From assembly GCA_949130495.1 (NCBI GenBank), contig OX422214.1, positions 1,782,046 to 1,846,045 of the forward strand: a stretch of DNA of 64,000 bases. Direction: 5' to 3'. The notes under the pieces were generated by a model. It saw only the letters and a program-made list of their open reading frames with translations. It made no database searches and was not told the DNA's origin. This document shows positions 12,951 through 24,206 of the stretch, one piece after another. Position numbers and translations under genes: made by a program. Within the stretch, counting starts at the first letter, position 1. The number at the start of each line of letters is the position of its first letter. Source of the DNA: Sambucus nigra (taxonomy: Eukaryota; Streptophyta; Magnoliopsida; Dipsacales; Adoxaceae).

Positions 12951-13413
12951 ATATGAGATTTTGTCACTTGTAACTGTCTACTGAATTTGATAAGTAGAAC
13001 ATAGTGTGGACTCTTACTATTAAATACTTGTTTTGAAAAAGTATAACATGTCACGGTAAAACCTTAGGGTTTTTATAAAATTAAAATGAAGGTCCTTGGT
13101 TACTGTTTGGAATATTCTTTTAAAATAAGGTCGTAAATTTGTAAATCTTGCGAGTAAGCTAAGTTAAGTTAAAGCTTTTGAAAAAACGAGTATGTTAGAT
13201 GTTAAAACAAACCGTGGGGAAAGCTAGTGCGATAGGTGTGCACATTAGAAGAGATGTGAGTATTTCTCAAGAGAGAGACGAACTAATATGTTGTTGCATT
13301 GGCCTGTATCAATTTAAATACTTGCTTATCGTATTTTAAAAATCAAACACACTTTGGGGCCCTGACTCGTTTCTTTCTCTCTCTCCCTTGTGTGTATATA
13401 TGTATATTTTCAG
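11552..13413 (+). other. Predicted GC-AG intron inside LTR A
   Basis: The left border reads CCCAG|GCAAGTG, the strong form of a GC-type 5' splice site. The right end has CTGAC (branch-like A at 13365), a CT-rich tract and TTTTCAG ending 48 bases beyond that A. The same set occurs in LTR A 3' copy (19502-21349), B 5' copy (24943-29792), C (26185-27974) and the two A-prime LTRs on the minus strand. D keeps the donor at 4810 and the branch and pyrimidine motifs at 7744-7770. No splicing can be shown from DNA alone. Confidence 0.5.
12001..12076. repeat. Palindrome cassette in LTR A, 5' copy
   Basis: Four clusters of TCGATCGATCGA-type palindrome in about 75 bp, including CTTCGATCGATCGAAG, at about 37% of the LTR. 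The 3' LTR has the same cassette at 19951-20026 with a CGATTGATCG change in the first unit. Confidence 0.85.
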
Positions 13414-13941
13414 GTGCCCAGCTACAGGGGCGTCTTGCTTAGGATCCTTTGAGAAGAACGAGCTGCAGCTTAGGTGGAAGTTGCAGGTCACTTGAGTAGA
13501 CGGCTTCTGTTATTGACTCCACTCTTATTACTCTCATTTATTGGGCACGTGTCGTCCCTTTCATCATTTCATTTACTTGTTGGGATTTTTATATTTTCAG
13601 TTATTCCAGTATTGGTTTATGGGATTTATTCAGGATAGTTTATGATGTTTGGTTTTATTATGTTGACATTCGATTGACGAATGTATGGTTTTATTTTAGT
13701 TCTTCGTGGTGTGATTCTATATTGTAGAAATGTTGTTTTGTATAAGTAAATCTTTTCTTTAATTAAAATTTGGAAGTTTGTATGAAAAATGTTTTTGACA
13801 CTTAGCTTAATTATTTAGGGTGTTAAATTGGAAAAATTATTTTTTATCGACAGTGATGCTGAGAATGAACCAACTGTTTACCTTGATTTAATTTAATAAA
13901 GGAGTGATCGACCGATATTTAATTAGGCGGGGTGTCACAGG

Positions 13942-13953
13942 TGGTATCAGAGC
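13942..13953 (+). other. Primer-binding site, initiator tRNA-Met (element A)
   Basis: TGGTATCAGAGC, complementary to the 3' end of plant initiator tRNA-Met, two bases after the LTR. It sets the start of minus-strand cDNA synthesis. Confidence 0.92.
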
Positions 13954-14123
13954 ATCAGGTTCTAGTGTCCATAGGATCTGTACGGCTTATTTTGCTTTCA
14001 GCTTAACGTTATTTCTATAGAGCCCTATTTTTAGGACTGTTGTATTCTTGCTTTTACGTTTAAGTCTTCAGATATTTGAGATTTGTTGATAACTGTAGAC
14101 TAATAAACTTGTTCACGTTTCAG

Positions 14124-15299
14124 ATGCCTCCGAGACGTGCTCCGAAAGATAGGCGTGCCCAAGCCGAGCAGCCAGCAGCTCCGGCACCAGGCACAATGAA
14201 TGCGAATGAAGTAGTCGCCATAGTTGCTCAGGCGGTGAATGCCGCGATAGCGGTGATTCAGCAGGCTCCACCCCAGGTCCAGGCAGTGGCGCCAGTACCA
14301 GCACAGCTTCCATCTGCATGGGAGAGGGTTCGGGATGCTTTTCAGAAAGCACATCCCCCTGAGTTCTCCGGTAGCTCCGACATTGTCACGGTTAGCCAAT
14401 GGAAGAAAGACATCCAGCGGCATCTTCGTATGTATGAGTGCACCGAAGTAAAAAAGCAGTTATTGGCTTCTTTTAAGCTGGTGGGAGCCGCATTACAGTG
14501 GTGGGAGTCCACTACTACTTTGGAGGAGAGGGACATTATCCCTATTCAGTTGTTCTGGGAGCGGTTTGACCGCAAGTATTTTCCACCCGCAGTGCAGACT
14601 GAGATGAGGCGGAGATTACTAAATCTGAAGCAGGAGAACCTTACAGTAGTTGAGTATGAGGAGGAGTTCACGAGACTTCTCACTATTGTGCTGGATGAGG
14701 CACCCACTGAAGGCAAGAAGATTTTGTTGTTCGTCGACGGGTTAGCTTGGAGGATCCGTCAGCTCCTTATTGGAAATCTATCCCTGAGTACTTTCACTGA
14801 CGTACTCAATGCAGCGTTACTACATTGCCAGGATCACCGCTTCCATCTTCAGGGAAGCAAGAGAGCAGGAGAGTCCAGCCAGCAGGGCAGGACCGGGGGT
14901 AATAGTGCCGGTGGGGCACCAACTCATGGACAGACTCGTCAGCACGAGCAGAGTTCCCATCAGGGGGACCCTGCTAAGTGATTCCGTTCAGGTGATTCTA
15001 GGCAGGGATTCGGAGGATTCAGGCAGGGCCATCAGGGTCAGCCTAATCAGTAGGGCCAGCAGGGCCAACACCGACCGCAGGGACAGCAGCAGGGCCAGCA
15101 AGGCCAACAGCGTGCACATCAGGGCCAACAGGGCCAGTGGCGTGGAGGTAACGGCCAGCAGGGCCGTGGACAGCAGGGTCAGAGGGGCGGTAATTTCAAA
15201 GGCAGATGCTTTGGGTGCGGCAAACATGGCCATAGGCGCCAGGATTGCCCAGAGGGTGATAGGGCCCCACAGCAGCAGGGAGCCCGTAATGAGCCGTAG
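14124..15299 (+). pseudogene. gag: Gag polyprotein of chromovirus A, interrupted by three stops
   Basis: Gag forms the virus-like particle and packages element RNA. The start is taken at the MPPRRAPK Met (14124), in the usual Tekay position; an upstream Met at 14076 adds 16 poor residues. The Retrotrans_gag domain spans about residues 75-225 and contains ALQWWESTT and VVEYEEEFTRL. TGA at 14979 would end the protein at about 285 residues, but the frame continues through a Gln/Gly-rich linker (TAG at 15051) to a CCHC zinc knuckle, CFGCGKHGHRRQDC (about 15207-15248), and a TAG at 15297. All three stops differ by one C-to-T change from CGA or CAG. The frame runs straight on into pol, so the live ancestor probably had a single gag-pol ORF. 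Confidence 0.93.
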
Positions 15300-18200
15300 A
15301 GACCACTTTTTCCACCTGCCCTTCCAGCTCCAACCCAGGTGCCAGCCCTACCAGCCATTCCAGCAGCTCCAGTGCAGCAGGGGCAATTGCAGTATGGACG
15401 TGTCTATAACGTCCACCAGGCAGCAGCTCCACAGGCACCACCCGCGATTGAGGGTATGTTTCCTATCCATGGTACTATGGGTAAAGTTTTGTTTGATACA
15501 GGGGCAACGCATTGTTTTATAGCTACGCATTTTGCGAAGTCCTTAGGGTTGTTAGCCACGGCAGAGAGCACCGTGACGTGTGTCGACTCACCACTGGGGA
15601 GTGGGTCACTTATATTCTTTATATGTCGGGGAGTAGGGGTAGAGATTGGTAGCTTGGTATTGCCTGCAGACATGCTAGTCTTAGACATGCACGAGCATGA
15701 TGTGATCATTGGTATGGATTGGCTCGCATCTTATAGAGCCATGATTGATTGCTTCGGTGGGAGCATTGTTTTTGCCATTTCGGGGCAAGAGATGTTTGTA
15801 GTGGCGATGCCTCGCCCAGAGGGAGGTTCGACCGCTCATTTATATTACATTGAGGAGGATACCTCTAAGGAGGTTGTGATTCCTTTGGATTCGATCCCAG
15901 TTGTTAGGGAGTATTCCGATGTGTTTCAGGAGATACCAGGCCTACCGCCCAGTCGTGAGATAGACTTCGTTATAGATTTATTGCCGGATACGAGACCTAT
16001 AGCACGCGCACCGTACCGTATGGCTCCGGCAGAGATGCGAGAGCTAAGAGATCAGATTGAGCAGCTATTAGGTCAGGGCTTCATTCGTAGGAGTACCTCA
16101 CCTTGGGGCGCTCCAGTCTTATTTGTAAAGAAGAGAGATGGTTCACTGAGATTGTGTGTGGACTACCGGGAGTTGAACAAGGTCACGATACGGAATAAGT
16201 ATCCGTTGCCTCGAATCGATGATCTATTCGACCAGTTGAGGGGAGAAACTTTCTTTTCGAAGATAGATCTGAGGTCGGGGTACCATCAGTTACGAATTAG
16301 AGAGCAGGATGTTTCAAAGACTGCCTTCTTGTCGAGATATGGGTCCTATGAATTCAGAGTGATGCCGTTCGGACTCACAAATGCCCCAGCCGTTTTCATG
16401 GACTTGATGAACCGAGTATTCAGAGAGTTCTTGGATCAGTTCGTCATCGTCTTCATACATGATATTTTGATATATTCACACTCCGAGGAGGAGCATGCCG
16501 AACACTTGAGGCAGGTTCTTCAGACTCTACGAGATCATCAGTTGTATGCTAAGTACGAGAAGTGTGGATTGTGGTTGCGAGAGGTACAATTCTTGGGCCA
16601 TGTTGTTTCTGAGCAAGGGATAGCAGTTGACCCGAGCAAAGTGTCAGCGGTGAGGGAGTGGGGGCAGCCCACGACACCGATGGAAGTGCGTAGTTTCTTG
16701 GGGTTAGCCGGATACTACAGGAGGTTCATTCGGGGATTCTCCAAAATAGCGGGTCCATTGACGAATCTGACTCGCAAGGGGGTACCATATGTCTGGGATG
16801 ACGCTTGTCAGTTGGCTTTCGACGAGCTGAAGGACAAGCTTACTTCGGCACCAGTCTATCTTTACCGAAGTCGGGTGTAGAGTACCTGGTTTACACAGAT
16901 GCGTCCTTACGAGGACTTGGGGGAGTACTTCAGTAGAAGGAGAAGGCTATAGCTTTTGCTTCCCGCAAGCTTAAGCCGCATGAGAAGAATTACCCCACCC
17001 ACGACCTGGAGTTAGCTGCGGTCGTCTTTGCATTGAGAATTTGGAGGCACGATTTATTGGGCGAGAAATTCCGTTTGTTCACAGACCATAAGTCACTGCA
17101 GTACCTGTTCACTCAGCGAGAGCTGAATATGCGTCAGCGCAGATGGTTAGAGTTTGTGAAAGATTACCAGTTCGATATACAGTATCATCCAGGGAAAGCC
17201 AACGTAGTTGCTGATACGTTGAGCCGTAGACCGGTTGATGATGTAGCGGACATCTGGAAAGCAAAGTGGAAGGAGTTGGGTCACCAGGACGCAGTAGCAC
17301 GTTCATTCATATCCGTGATGTCAGTCACACCCGAGATTGTTACGAGGGTGATACAGGCACAGACCACAGACCCGTTTTGTCAGGAGCAGATTGTACGACT
17401 TCTAGCCGAGGGTGCTGAGTCCTATTCTGTTAGTTCGGATGGAGGGTTGCGGTTTAATGGGAGATTAGTGGTTCCAGAAGGAGCGGAGCTACGTCATGAA
17501 GTGATGACTCATTCTCATGGGTCCCGATTTGCAGTACATCCGGGAGGCGATAAGATGTACCAGGACATGAGACGACAGTACTGGTGGAGTGGGATGAAGA
17601 AGGACATCGCTGAATCTGTGTCCAAGTGTTCTACTTGCCAGCTAGTGAAGGTGGACCACCAGAAACCGTCAGGATTACTTCAGCCGTTGGAAGTACCCGC
17701 GTGGAAGTGGGAAAGTATTTCCATGGATTTCATTACCGGGTTGCCTATATCACAGCGGGGCCACGATTCTATCTGGGTGATTGTACACCGTTTGATCAAG
17801 GTGGCTCATTTTTTGCCAGTGAGGACAGATTATACCACGGGTCAGTATGCCCAGTTGTTCATCGTTGAGATTCTCAGATTGCATGGGGTGCCCCTGAATA
17901 TTGTGTCAGATAGAGACAAGATTTTTGTGTCACGTTTCTGGGAAAGCTTTCAGGAGGCTATGGGTACAGAGTTGAGACTGAGTTCAGCTTACCACCCACA
18001 GACAGATGGACAGACAGAGCGTACTAATCAGATGTTGGAAGATCTGCTACGCATGTGTGTTCTCGATTTCGGAGGAGGTTGGGAGCCACACCTTCCACTG
18101 GTAGAGTTTGCTTATAATAACTCCTATCAGTTTACGATTGGCATGGCTCCATTTGAGGCTTTGTATGGCAGACCTTGTCGTTCTCCAACTTGTTGGCTCG

Positions 18201-18814
18201 AGGTGGGGGACAACAAGTTATTAGGACCAGAAGTGATTCAGGAGACCTCCACGAGGATTGAGATAATCAGGAGTCGTATTCGGGTAGCCCAAGACAGGCA
18301 GAAGAGCTACGCCGATGCGAAACGGTTTTTCTGGGAGTTTAATGTGGGAGATCAAGTGTTGTTGCGTGTATCTCCTATGAAAGGAGTGATGAGGTTCGGG
18401 AAGAAGGGGAAGTTGGCTCCGAGGTACGTAGGACCATTTCCCATCATCGAGAGGATTGGGCCGGTAGCATACAGGTTGGGATTGCCAGAACATTTACATC
18501 GCATCCACGATGTATTCCACATCTCGTCGCTGAGACGATATCTTCGGGATGATATGGCCCATACGCACATTGCGATAGATGAGATAGACTTACAATCGGA
18601 TAGCTCTTACGAAGAGAGACCAGTGGCTATTCTAGACTATAGTGAGAGGAGATTGAGGTCGAAAGTAGTTCCACTTGTGCGAGTCCAGTGGGAGCATCAT
18701 AATGTGGAGGAATCCACTTGGGAGCGTGAGGCAGATATGCGCGAGAGATATCCAGAGTTGTTTTTATCAGGTATGCCTTATTTTCCGAATTTCGGGATGA
18801 AATTCCGTTATTAG
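15300..18814 (+). pseudogene. pol: Pol polyprotein of chromovirus A (PR-RT-RH-IN-chromodomain), frameshifted
   Basis: Pol copies element RNA to DNA and inserts it. Aspartic protease: [10 protein letters not shown] (Asp near 15495). Reverse transcriptase: from [10 protein letters not shown] to the catalytic box, which reads FIHDILIYS instead of FIDD; CAT at 16458-16460 replaces the first catalytic Asp. About one base is missing near 16857, in the RT-connection region, so the frame ends at 16880. The rest of pol continues in another frame, with a TAG at 16934 (CAG to TAG) before the open stretch 17033-18814. That stretch has the end of RNase H (FTDHKSLQYL), the integrase HHCC zinc site (His169, Cys199, Cys202), the DDE triad Asp232, Asp293, Glu329 (numbered from 17033), and a C-terminal chromodomain (about residues 530-585, VPLVRVQWEHHNVEESTWE). 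The chromodomain is thought to steer insertion to marked chromatin. Confidence 0.95.
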
Positions 18815-18824
18815 GGGGGAAGTA
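18809..18824 (+). other. Polypurine tract of element A
   Basis: TTAGGGGGGAAGTA lies directly before the 3' LTR and just after the pol stop, as needed to prime plus-strand cDNA. Confidence 0.9.
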
Positions 18825-20852
18825 TGTAATACCCCCCGTATTTTTATGATATATTTAATTTGGGGATTTATTAAATTTAATGTGATGATTTATTTAATAA
18901 AAATCCGGAAATTAATTATGTTATAATTATTAACGTGACTAGAGTTAGTAATTATGGGAAACTTGTTGAATATTACTAATGAGCATAGTAATATATTATA
19001 TTGGTTATATTGAATGTCATAAGTAAATTAAATGACTATTTCGGAAATTTAAGTCGGGACGTGCCCGTGTCACGTCGGGACTAATTATGTTAATTAAAAA
19101 GTGAATATTTTATAAGTTGTCCGTATGGTCATTTTGAGTGCGCCAACGCGTCCGGAAGGGTCGAGATAGTCAGAAAAGTGTACCCGGGGGTTTAGTTAGG
19201 GCCTCGGGGTGTTTTTAGACCTAATTAGTGACCCGGGAGGGCATTTTGGTCATTTTACAAATTAGGGTAATTAAACCCACGAATTTCAGCCATCCTTAGC
19301 AGCCATTTAAGTCAGCCTTTTAGGGTTAGAGCATTCAGAACCCTAGAACGGCCATTGGAGAAGAGAGGAGAGAGCTCTCAAGGTGATTCAAGGCCCAAAA
19401 CACCACCGATTACACCGCCGTCACCACCAACGCGTAGATCGCGAGGAGGAGAACGCAACCACTTCAATATCAGCAGGAAAACCAGACCTCTGAAATCCCA
19501 GGCAAGTGTTTAACTTGAATATTTTCGTTGATGCAATATTCATATTAGTGTAGGAATGATTAGGAGTATAATCAATGGAAGAAAACCCCAATTTTTGATA
19601 GGGATTTGCATGTAGAAATCATTATAACCATATTCTGGAAATATTATGTGAAGTAGATGATTAACCCACGAATTTGTGATGATTTGTTAGAAGGAAATTC
19701 TGGAGAAAACTGATTAGAACAAAAGTTAAGAAAACTTTAGGGTTCTTGATGATTAGATAAGATTTTAGGTTGTTTAACCATGTTTAATGATGTATACACG
19801 CATGTTGAACGTTAAAGATATCTGGAATTATGTTAGTATGTTAGCAGTAGACTTTTTGGGTCGATTAGTGTTGGAAAATATGAGTTTTGATGTAGAACTT
19901 TAATCAATCCCGTCACTGCAATTTCTGCAGAATTTTGGCCCAGACCTGCTTGATCGATTGATCGAGCATAGAGCTTCGATCGATCGAAGGTTCGATCGAT
20001 CGAGCCCCAAGCTTCGATCGATCGACCCCTCCTGACAGACTCCTATTTCTCTTGTTTAATTAGTTGAATTAATTTATCATGGAAGAACCTTTGGGCATTC
20101 TAAATAAAATGATTTGGGAGATATTGAGGACCAGTAGGATATATGGATAAATGTTAGAACCTTTAATCTTCAACGAGAATGGTATTTATGGGATATGTAC
20201 TTTAGGTTAGTAGATTTATGAAATTTAAGGGTGAGGTGCGTAAGAGAGTTACGTTGGAATCAAATAAAGTCACTTACTGAATTTCAGATTTGCGAGGATA
20301 TAATCCATGAGGGTTAGGTAATGAGTGAGAAAACCCTTCGAGTTAAGGTTAGGAATAAAACCTTATACGTAATTCTATAATTGTGGAATTAAGGATAAAC
20401 AGTATAATTACGGGTGATGGGAAGAACCTATATTACTATGACATTGGTATATTTATATGATTGTGTGTACATATATTATATACATGTGAAAATCATACCC
20501 ACGCTACTTGCTATCCCTGAGGTTTCCGCGCTGGGACAAGTCTTATCTCGATGGGACCTTTATGGGGGATATTGACTTGTACCCTAGAAGATAGATGTCC
20601 TTGGTACAGGCTATCGATGTGATAGTTCAGACGGTCCTAAGAGACGCCGGTATGTGCTACCCTCTTAGAGACTTGGAATCTATGCTTCGCCTCAATATTG
20701 TTTGTGTATTTATTTTAATACAATTCGAGAGTGATTCCTAATGTATTCCCCTTTATGTGAGTGATATGGGGCTTTGGATAGTGGAGGTATGCACGCAACA
20801 TAGTTTTATTCGGGGTGCTGTTATATATATATATTATACGAGTAGTTAATAT

Positions 20853-20894
<42 letters not shown>

Positions 20895-21875
20895 TTTTGT
20901 CACTTGTAACTGTCTACTGAATTTGATAAGTAGAACATAGTGTGGACTCTTAGTATTAAATACTTGTTTTGAAAAAGTATAACATGTCACGGTAAAACCT
21001 TAGGGTTTTTATAAAATTAAAATGAAGGTCCTTGGTTACTGTTTGGAATATTCTTTTAAAATAAGGTCGTAAATTTGTAAATCTTGCGGGTAAGCTAAGT
21101 TAAGTTAAAGCTTTTGGAAAGACGAGTATGTTAGATGTTAAAACAAACCGTGGGGAAAGCTAGTGCGATAGGTGTGCACATTAGAAGAGAGGTGAGTATT
21201 TCTCAAGAGAGAGACGAACTAATATGTTGTTGCATTGGCCTGTATCAATTTAAATACTTGCTTAACGTATTTTAAAAATCAAACACACTTTCGGGCCCTG
21301 ACCCATTTCTTTCTCTCTCTCCCTTGTGTATATATATGTATATTTTCAGGTGCCCAGCCACAGGGGCGTCTTGCTTAGGATCCTTTGAGAAGAACGAGCT
21401 GCAGCTTAGGTGGAAGTTGTAGGTCACTTGAGTAGACGGCTTCTGTTATTGACTCCACTCTTATTACTCTCATTTATTGGGCACGTGTCGCCCCTTTCAT
21501 CATTTCATTTACTTGTTGGGATTTTTATATTTTCAGTTATTCCAGTATTGGTTTATGGGATTTATTCAGGATAGTTTATGATGTTTGGTTTTATTATGTT
21601 GACATTCGATTGACGAATGTATGGTTTTATTTTAGTTCTTCGTGGTGTGATTCTATATTGTAGAAATGTTGTTTTGTATAAGTAAATCTTTTCTTTAATT
21701 AAAATTTGGAAGTTTGTATGAAAAATGTTTTTGACACTTAGCTTAATTATTTAGGGTGTTAAATTGGAAAAATTATTTTTTATCGACAGTGATGCTGAGA
21801 ATGAACCAACTGTTTACCTTGATTTAATTTAATAAAGGAGTGATCGCCCGGTATTTAATTAGGCGGGGTGTCACA
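18825..21875 (+). repeat. 3' LTR of chromovirus A
   Basis: Begins TGTAATACCCCC and ends GGGGTGTCACA, followed by CAAGA. It repeats every landmark of the 5' LTR; the TA microsatellite (about 20852-20890) is shorter. The splice-like pair is at 19502 and 21349. Confidence 0.95.
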
Positions 21876-21880
21876 CAAGA

Positions 21881-22002
21881 TCAATCATTGTTCACTATCA
21901 TGGAATTTGGTTCGTTGATTATGTCCAAAAAGTGGAAGTGGACTCTTAAATTAGGATAGCCCAAAATAGAATAGTGGACTCTTAATTTGGGATGGAGGGA
22001 GT
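21881..22002 (+). mobile_element. Stowaway-like MITE, right half
   Basis: Continues the MITE after the CAAGA duplication and ends GGACTCTTAATTTGGGATGG AGGGAGT, inverted to the left end at 10801. Joined without A, the MITE would be about 200 bp, typical for Stowaway elements. Confidence 0.8.
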
Positions 22003-22220
22003 ATAATATTATTTGTTTCTTATTTGTCAACATATATTAATTTTATCTATAACTAATAATGACAAATGGTACAAATATAAGTATGTTCATGTGTAGGTAT
22101 CAACACCCAAGTGCTACGTACCAGTGCCCTAGGTATGCCTATTTAATTGACATATTTTTAATAAAAACATTGCATATTACATAATTTACATTTTTACAAA
22201 AAATTAAAGTTCAAAATATT
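22003..22220. other. Short intergenic spacer
   Basis: AT-rich, no feature seen. Confidence 0.5.
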
Positions 22221-22225
22221 GTAAG

Positions 22226-23763
22226 TGATTAAGGGTGAAAATTAGCGTCGCGTCAAAACGCTAATCGTTGAATTCGTTTCACCACATTAATACAAATACC
22301 TAAATTACGACTGCACTTGCGATACAAGTATAGCGGTAAGTCGGGTATCAAAAATTCACAGAGACGAGTTGCTAGAATTTATAGGATTTAATACTCCTAA
22401 AATAAAAGTGTAAAAGGTGATAGGTTGGAAATAAAGAAAAGGGAAAAATTAAGAAGTTAAGTCTAAACTAGAATTAATAAAACGAGAGTCGGGATCGTGT
22501 CCCCACCATGGGCTAACAACTAATAATTAGAATTTCGGTTCGAAAACATTTGATCGAGCATTTTCAATTAAGTATAAACTTCACACAATAAGGAATTTAA
22601 CCCAAAGTTGCGAGACTAAACATTTAACAAAAAATGGTCACACGCATCTTAAATTCGGATTAGTGCTATAAACACTAACGTTGCGTGACAAAGAAAGTTA
22701 AACGCATAATAATCCGACTTTAATACGCGAGGTTTCAATAAAATGCAATTTTACACAAAAACCTAACTTTCGGAGCTCAACGCCCATTAATGGCGAAAAC
22801 GCAATACCAACCCGTTATCTACTCACTACACATGAATAAAATTAATTTAACAACTAATTAACTAAGCAAACAAGAAATTAATATACTAAAACAAGTTATC
22901 TGGGCATGTAAATAATTAAGAAAGCAAGAAACAAGCTAAAACAAGTTGAATAAATGAGGAAGAAGATGAATAGTTCTTAAAACACTCCAAATGGTACAAA
23001 CCCTAGGAGAGAGAAGCTCGAAAAATGAAAGTATCTCTTCTAAGAAAAGCCCCAAACATTCTATTAATACCCCAAAATAAACCCCCAACAAAACCAACCC
23101 AAAAAAATAAAAATAAGCCAATTTTCGTCCATATCTGATGGGACCAATCGACCTCTATTTTGGGACCGGTCGACCGCACTTTTGGAATTTTCCTTGGGCT
23201 GGAGAGAGCCCACTTTTTCCTCCGAACCAATTTTGACGCGTTGCACGGAAACGGCCATAACTCCCTCATACGAAATCAAAATGAGGCGTGGTCAGAACCG
23301 ACGCGAAGCTAATTCAAATCTATACATGATTATGTTTTTAAACCCTCCAAATTATGCGGTATGAAATTACCAAAATGCCCTTGAATTAGAAGAAAATACC
23401 GAAACCTTCCGGAAATGGGCATAACTTCCACATACAGAGTCAGAATGATGCACGGTCAGTGGCCACGGAAAGATAATTTGATGATCTAAATATTGGTAAC
23501 TTCATTACATAAAAATTAGTGAGTTTGAAAAGAATAATTTCCCTTGAAGTAGCCTTCAACGATGGAACTTCTCCAAAATGCAACCGATCCTCACTTTTAG
23601 AGTTCCAATACCTACAAAAGCACAAATAACCACTGCAAAGCATGCATATATCCAAATCCAAGGTTGTCTGGTTAATGAGCATAATTATAGGCATTTAGGA
23701 CCGTAAAAGTGCTATAATGCATAAAGATAATGGGCGGAAATATTCAATATTCGATACGAATTA
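22226..23763 (-). mobile_element. Solo LTR F, minus strand (Athila-like non-autonomous family)
   Basis: A 1538-bp LTR flanked by GTAAG (22221-22225 and 23764-23768). Its reverse complement matches the three LTRs at 54236-62326 in order along its whole length (TTATGCATT...AGCACTTTTACGG, the GGTCGACCGGTC-type cassette, the ATACCCGACTTACCGCT block). Left end TGATTAAGG is intact; the right end reads CGAATTA where the family has CGAATCA, so one terminal base has mutated. It is more diverged than the array copies and therefore older. Confidence 0.9.
23138..23181. repeat. Palindrome cassette in solo LTR F
   Basis: GACCAATCGACC followed by GGGACCGGTCGACCGC: the same two-unit cassette as at 54824, 56305 and 61296, in reverse and with one unit worn. 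Confidence 0.75.
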
Positions 23764-23768
23764 GTAAG

Positions 23769-24206
23769 CAAGTTTGATTTGTTACCTGTTTTATTAATTC
23801 ACATCTTTTTTGTAGTAGTTAATATGACTCGGGGACAAGTCAATCATCATTCGTTTAATTTTAGGTAGATTTTTTTATTTGGACTAAGCTAATGACAAAA
23901 TTTGAGTTGGGTTTTTTATGTTGAACTTTGAAAAGGTGTAAGGGGTTAAAAATGTTCCACTCAAGTTGCCATTTAATTTGTCCCATGCGCCTTTCTTTTT
24001 GTAAAACCAATGTTAAAGCTTTATTTTCATCTCTCCTATAGTAATTTTTGGAGGCTCTAACCCTTTATAAATACCTTTATCAAATTTCCACTACATGATT
24101 TAAAAAATATCAATTATTTTAGGAAAATAATTACTTAAAATGTCTAATAACGTAAAAATCTTCATTATAACAAAACATATCCACATATTCTGTATTCAAA
24201 TTCAAA
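23769..24206. other. Intergenic DNA, no gene seen
   Basis: AT-rich spacer between solo LTR F and element B. No motif recognised. Confidence 0.5.

Larger units (their letters stand above)
10877..13939 (+). repeat. 5' LTR of chromovirus A
   Basis: Runs from TGTAATACCCCG to GGGGTGTCACA. It carries the shared U3 block (about 11170-11232), the GC-type donor-like site AG|GCAAGT (intron-side G at 11552), the TCGATCGATCGA cassette (12001-12076), a TA microsatellite (about 12898-12949), CTGAC (13362-13366) with a CT tract, and TTTTCAG ending at 13413. Confidence 0.95.
10877..21875 (+). mobile_element. Full-length chromovirus A (Ty3/gypsy, Tekay/Del type), dead
   Basis: An 11.0-kb element: LTRs of 3063 and 3051 bp, initiator-tRNA-Met primer site, gag, pol with C-terminal chromodomain, polypurine tract, and CAAGA duplications (10872-10876, 21876-21880). 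The pol order protease-RT-RNaseH-integrase defines Ty3/gypsy. The chromodomain and very long LTRs point to the Tekay/Del lineage. Where I compared the LTRs by eye, differences run at about one to two per hundred bases, so the insertion is fairly recent. Several stops, one frameshift and a lost RT catalytic Asp mean it cannot move by itself. Confidence 0.95.

Noticed and set aside
13942..13953. tRNA-like segments at primer sites (also 32022, 57326, 62330)
   Set aside because: They are 12-18-nt complements of tRNA ends placed beside LTRs. No cloverleaf is present, so they are not tRNA genes.
14809..15522. 237-codon frame overlapping the end of gag
   Set aside because: An out-of-frame reading of the Gln/Gly-rich Gag linker; the true frame contains the CCHC knuckle.
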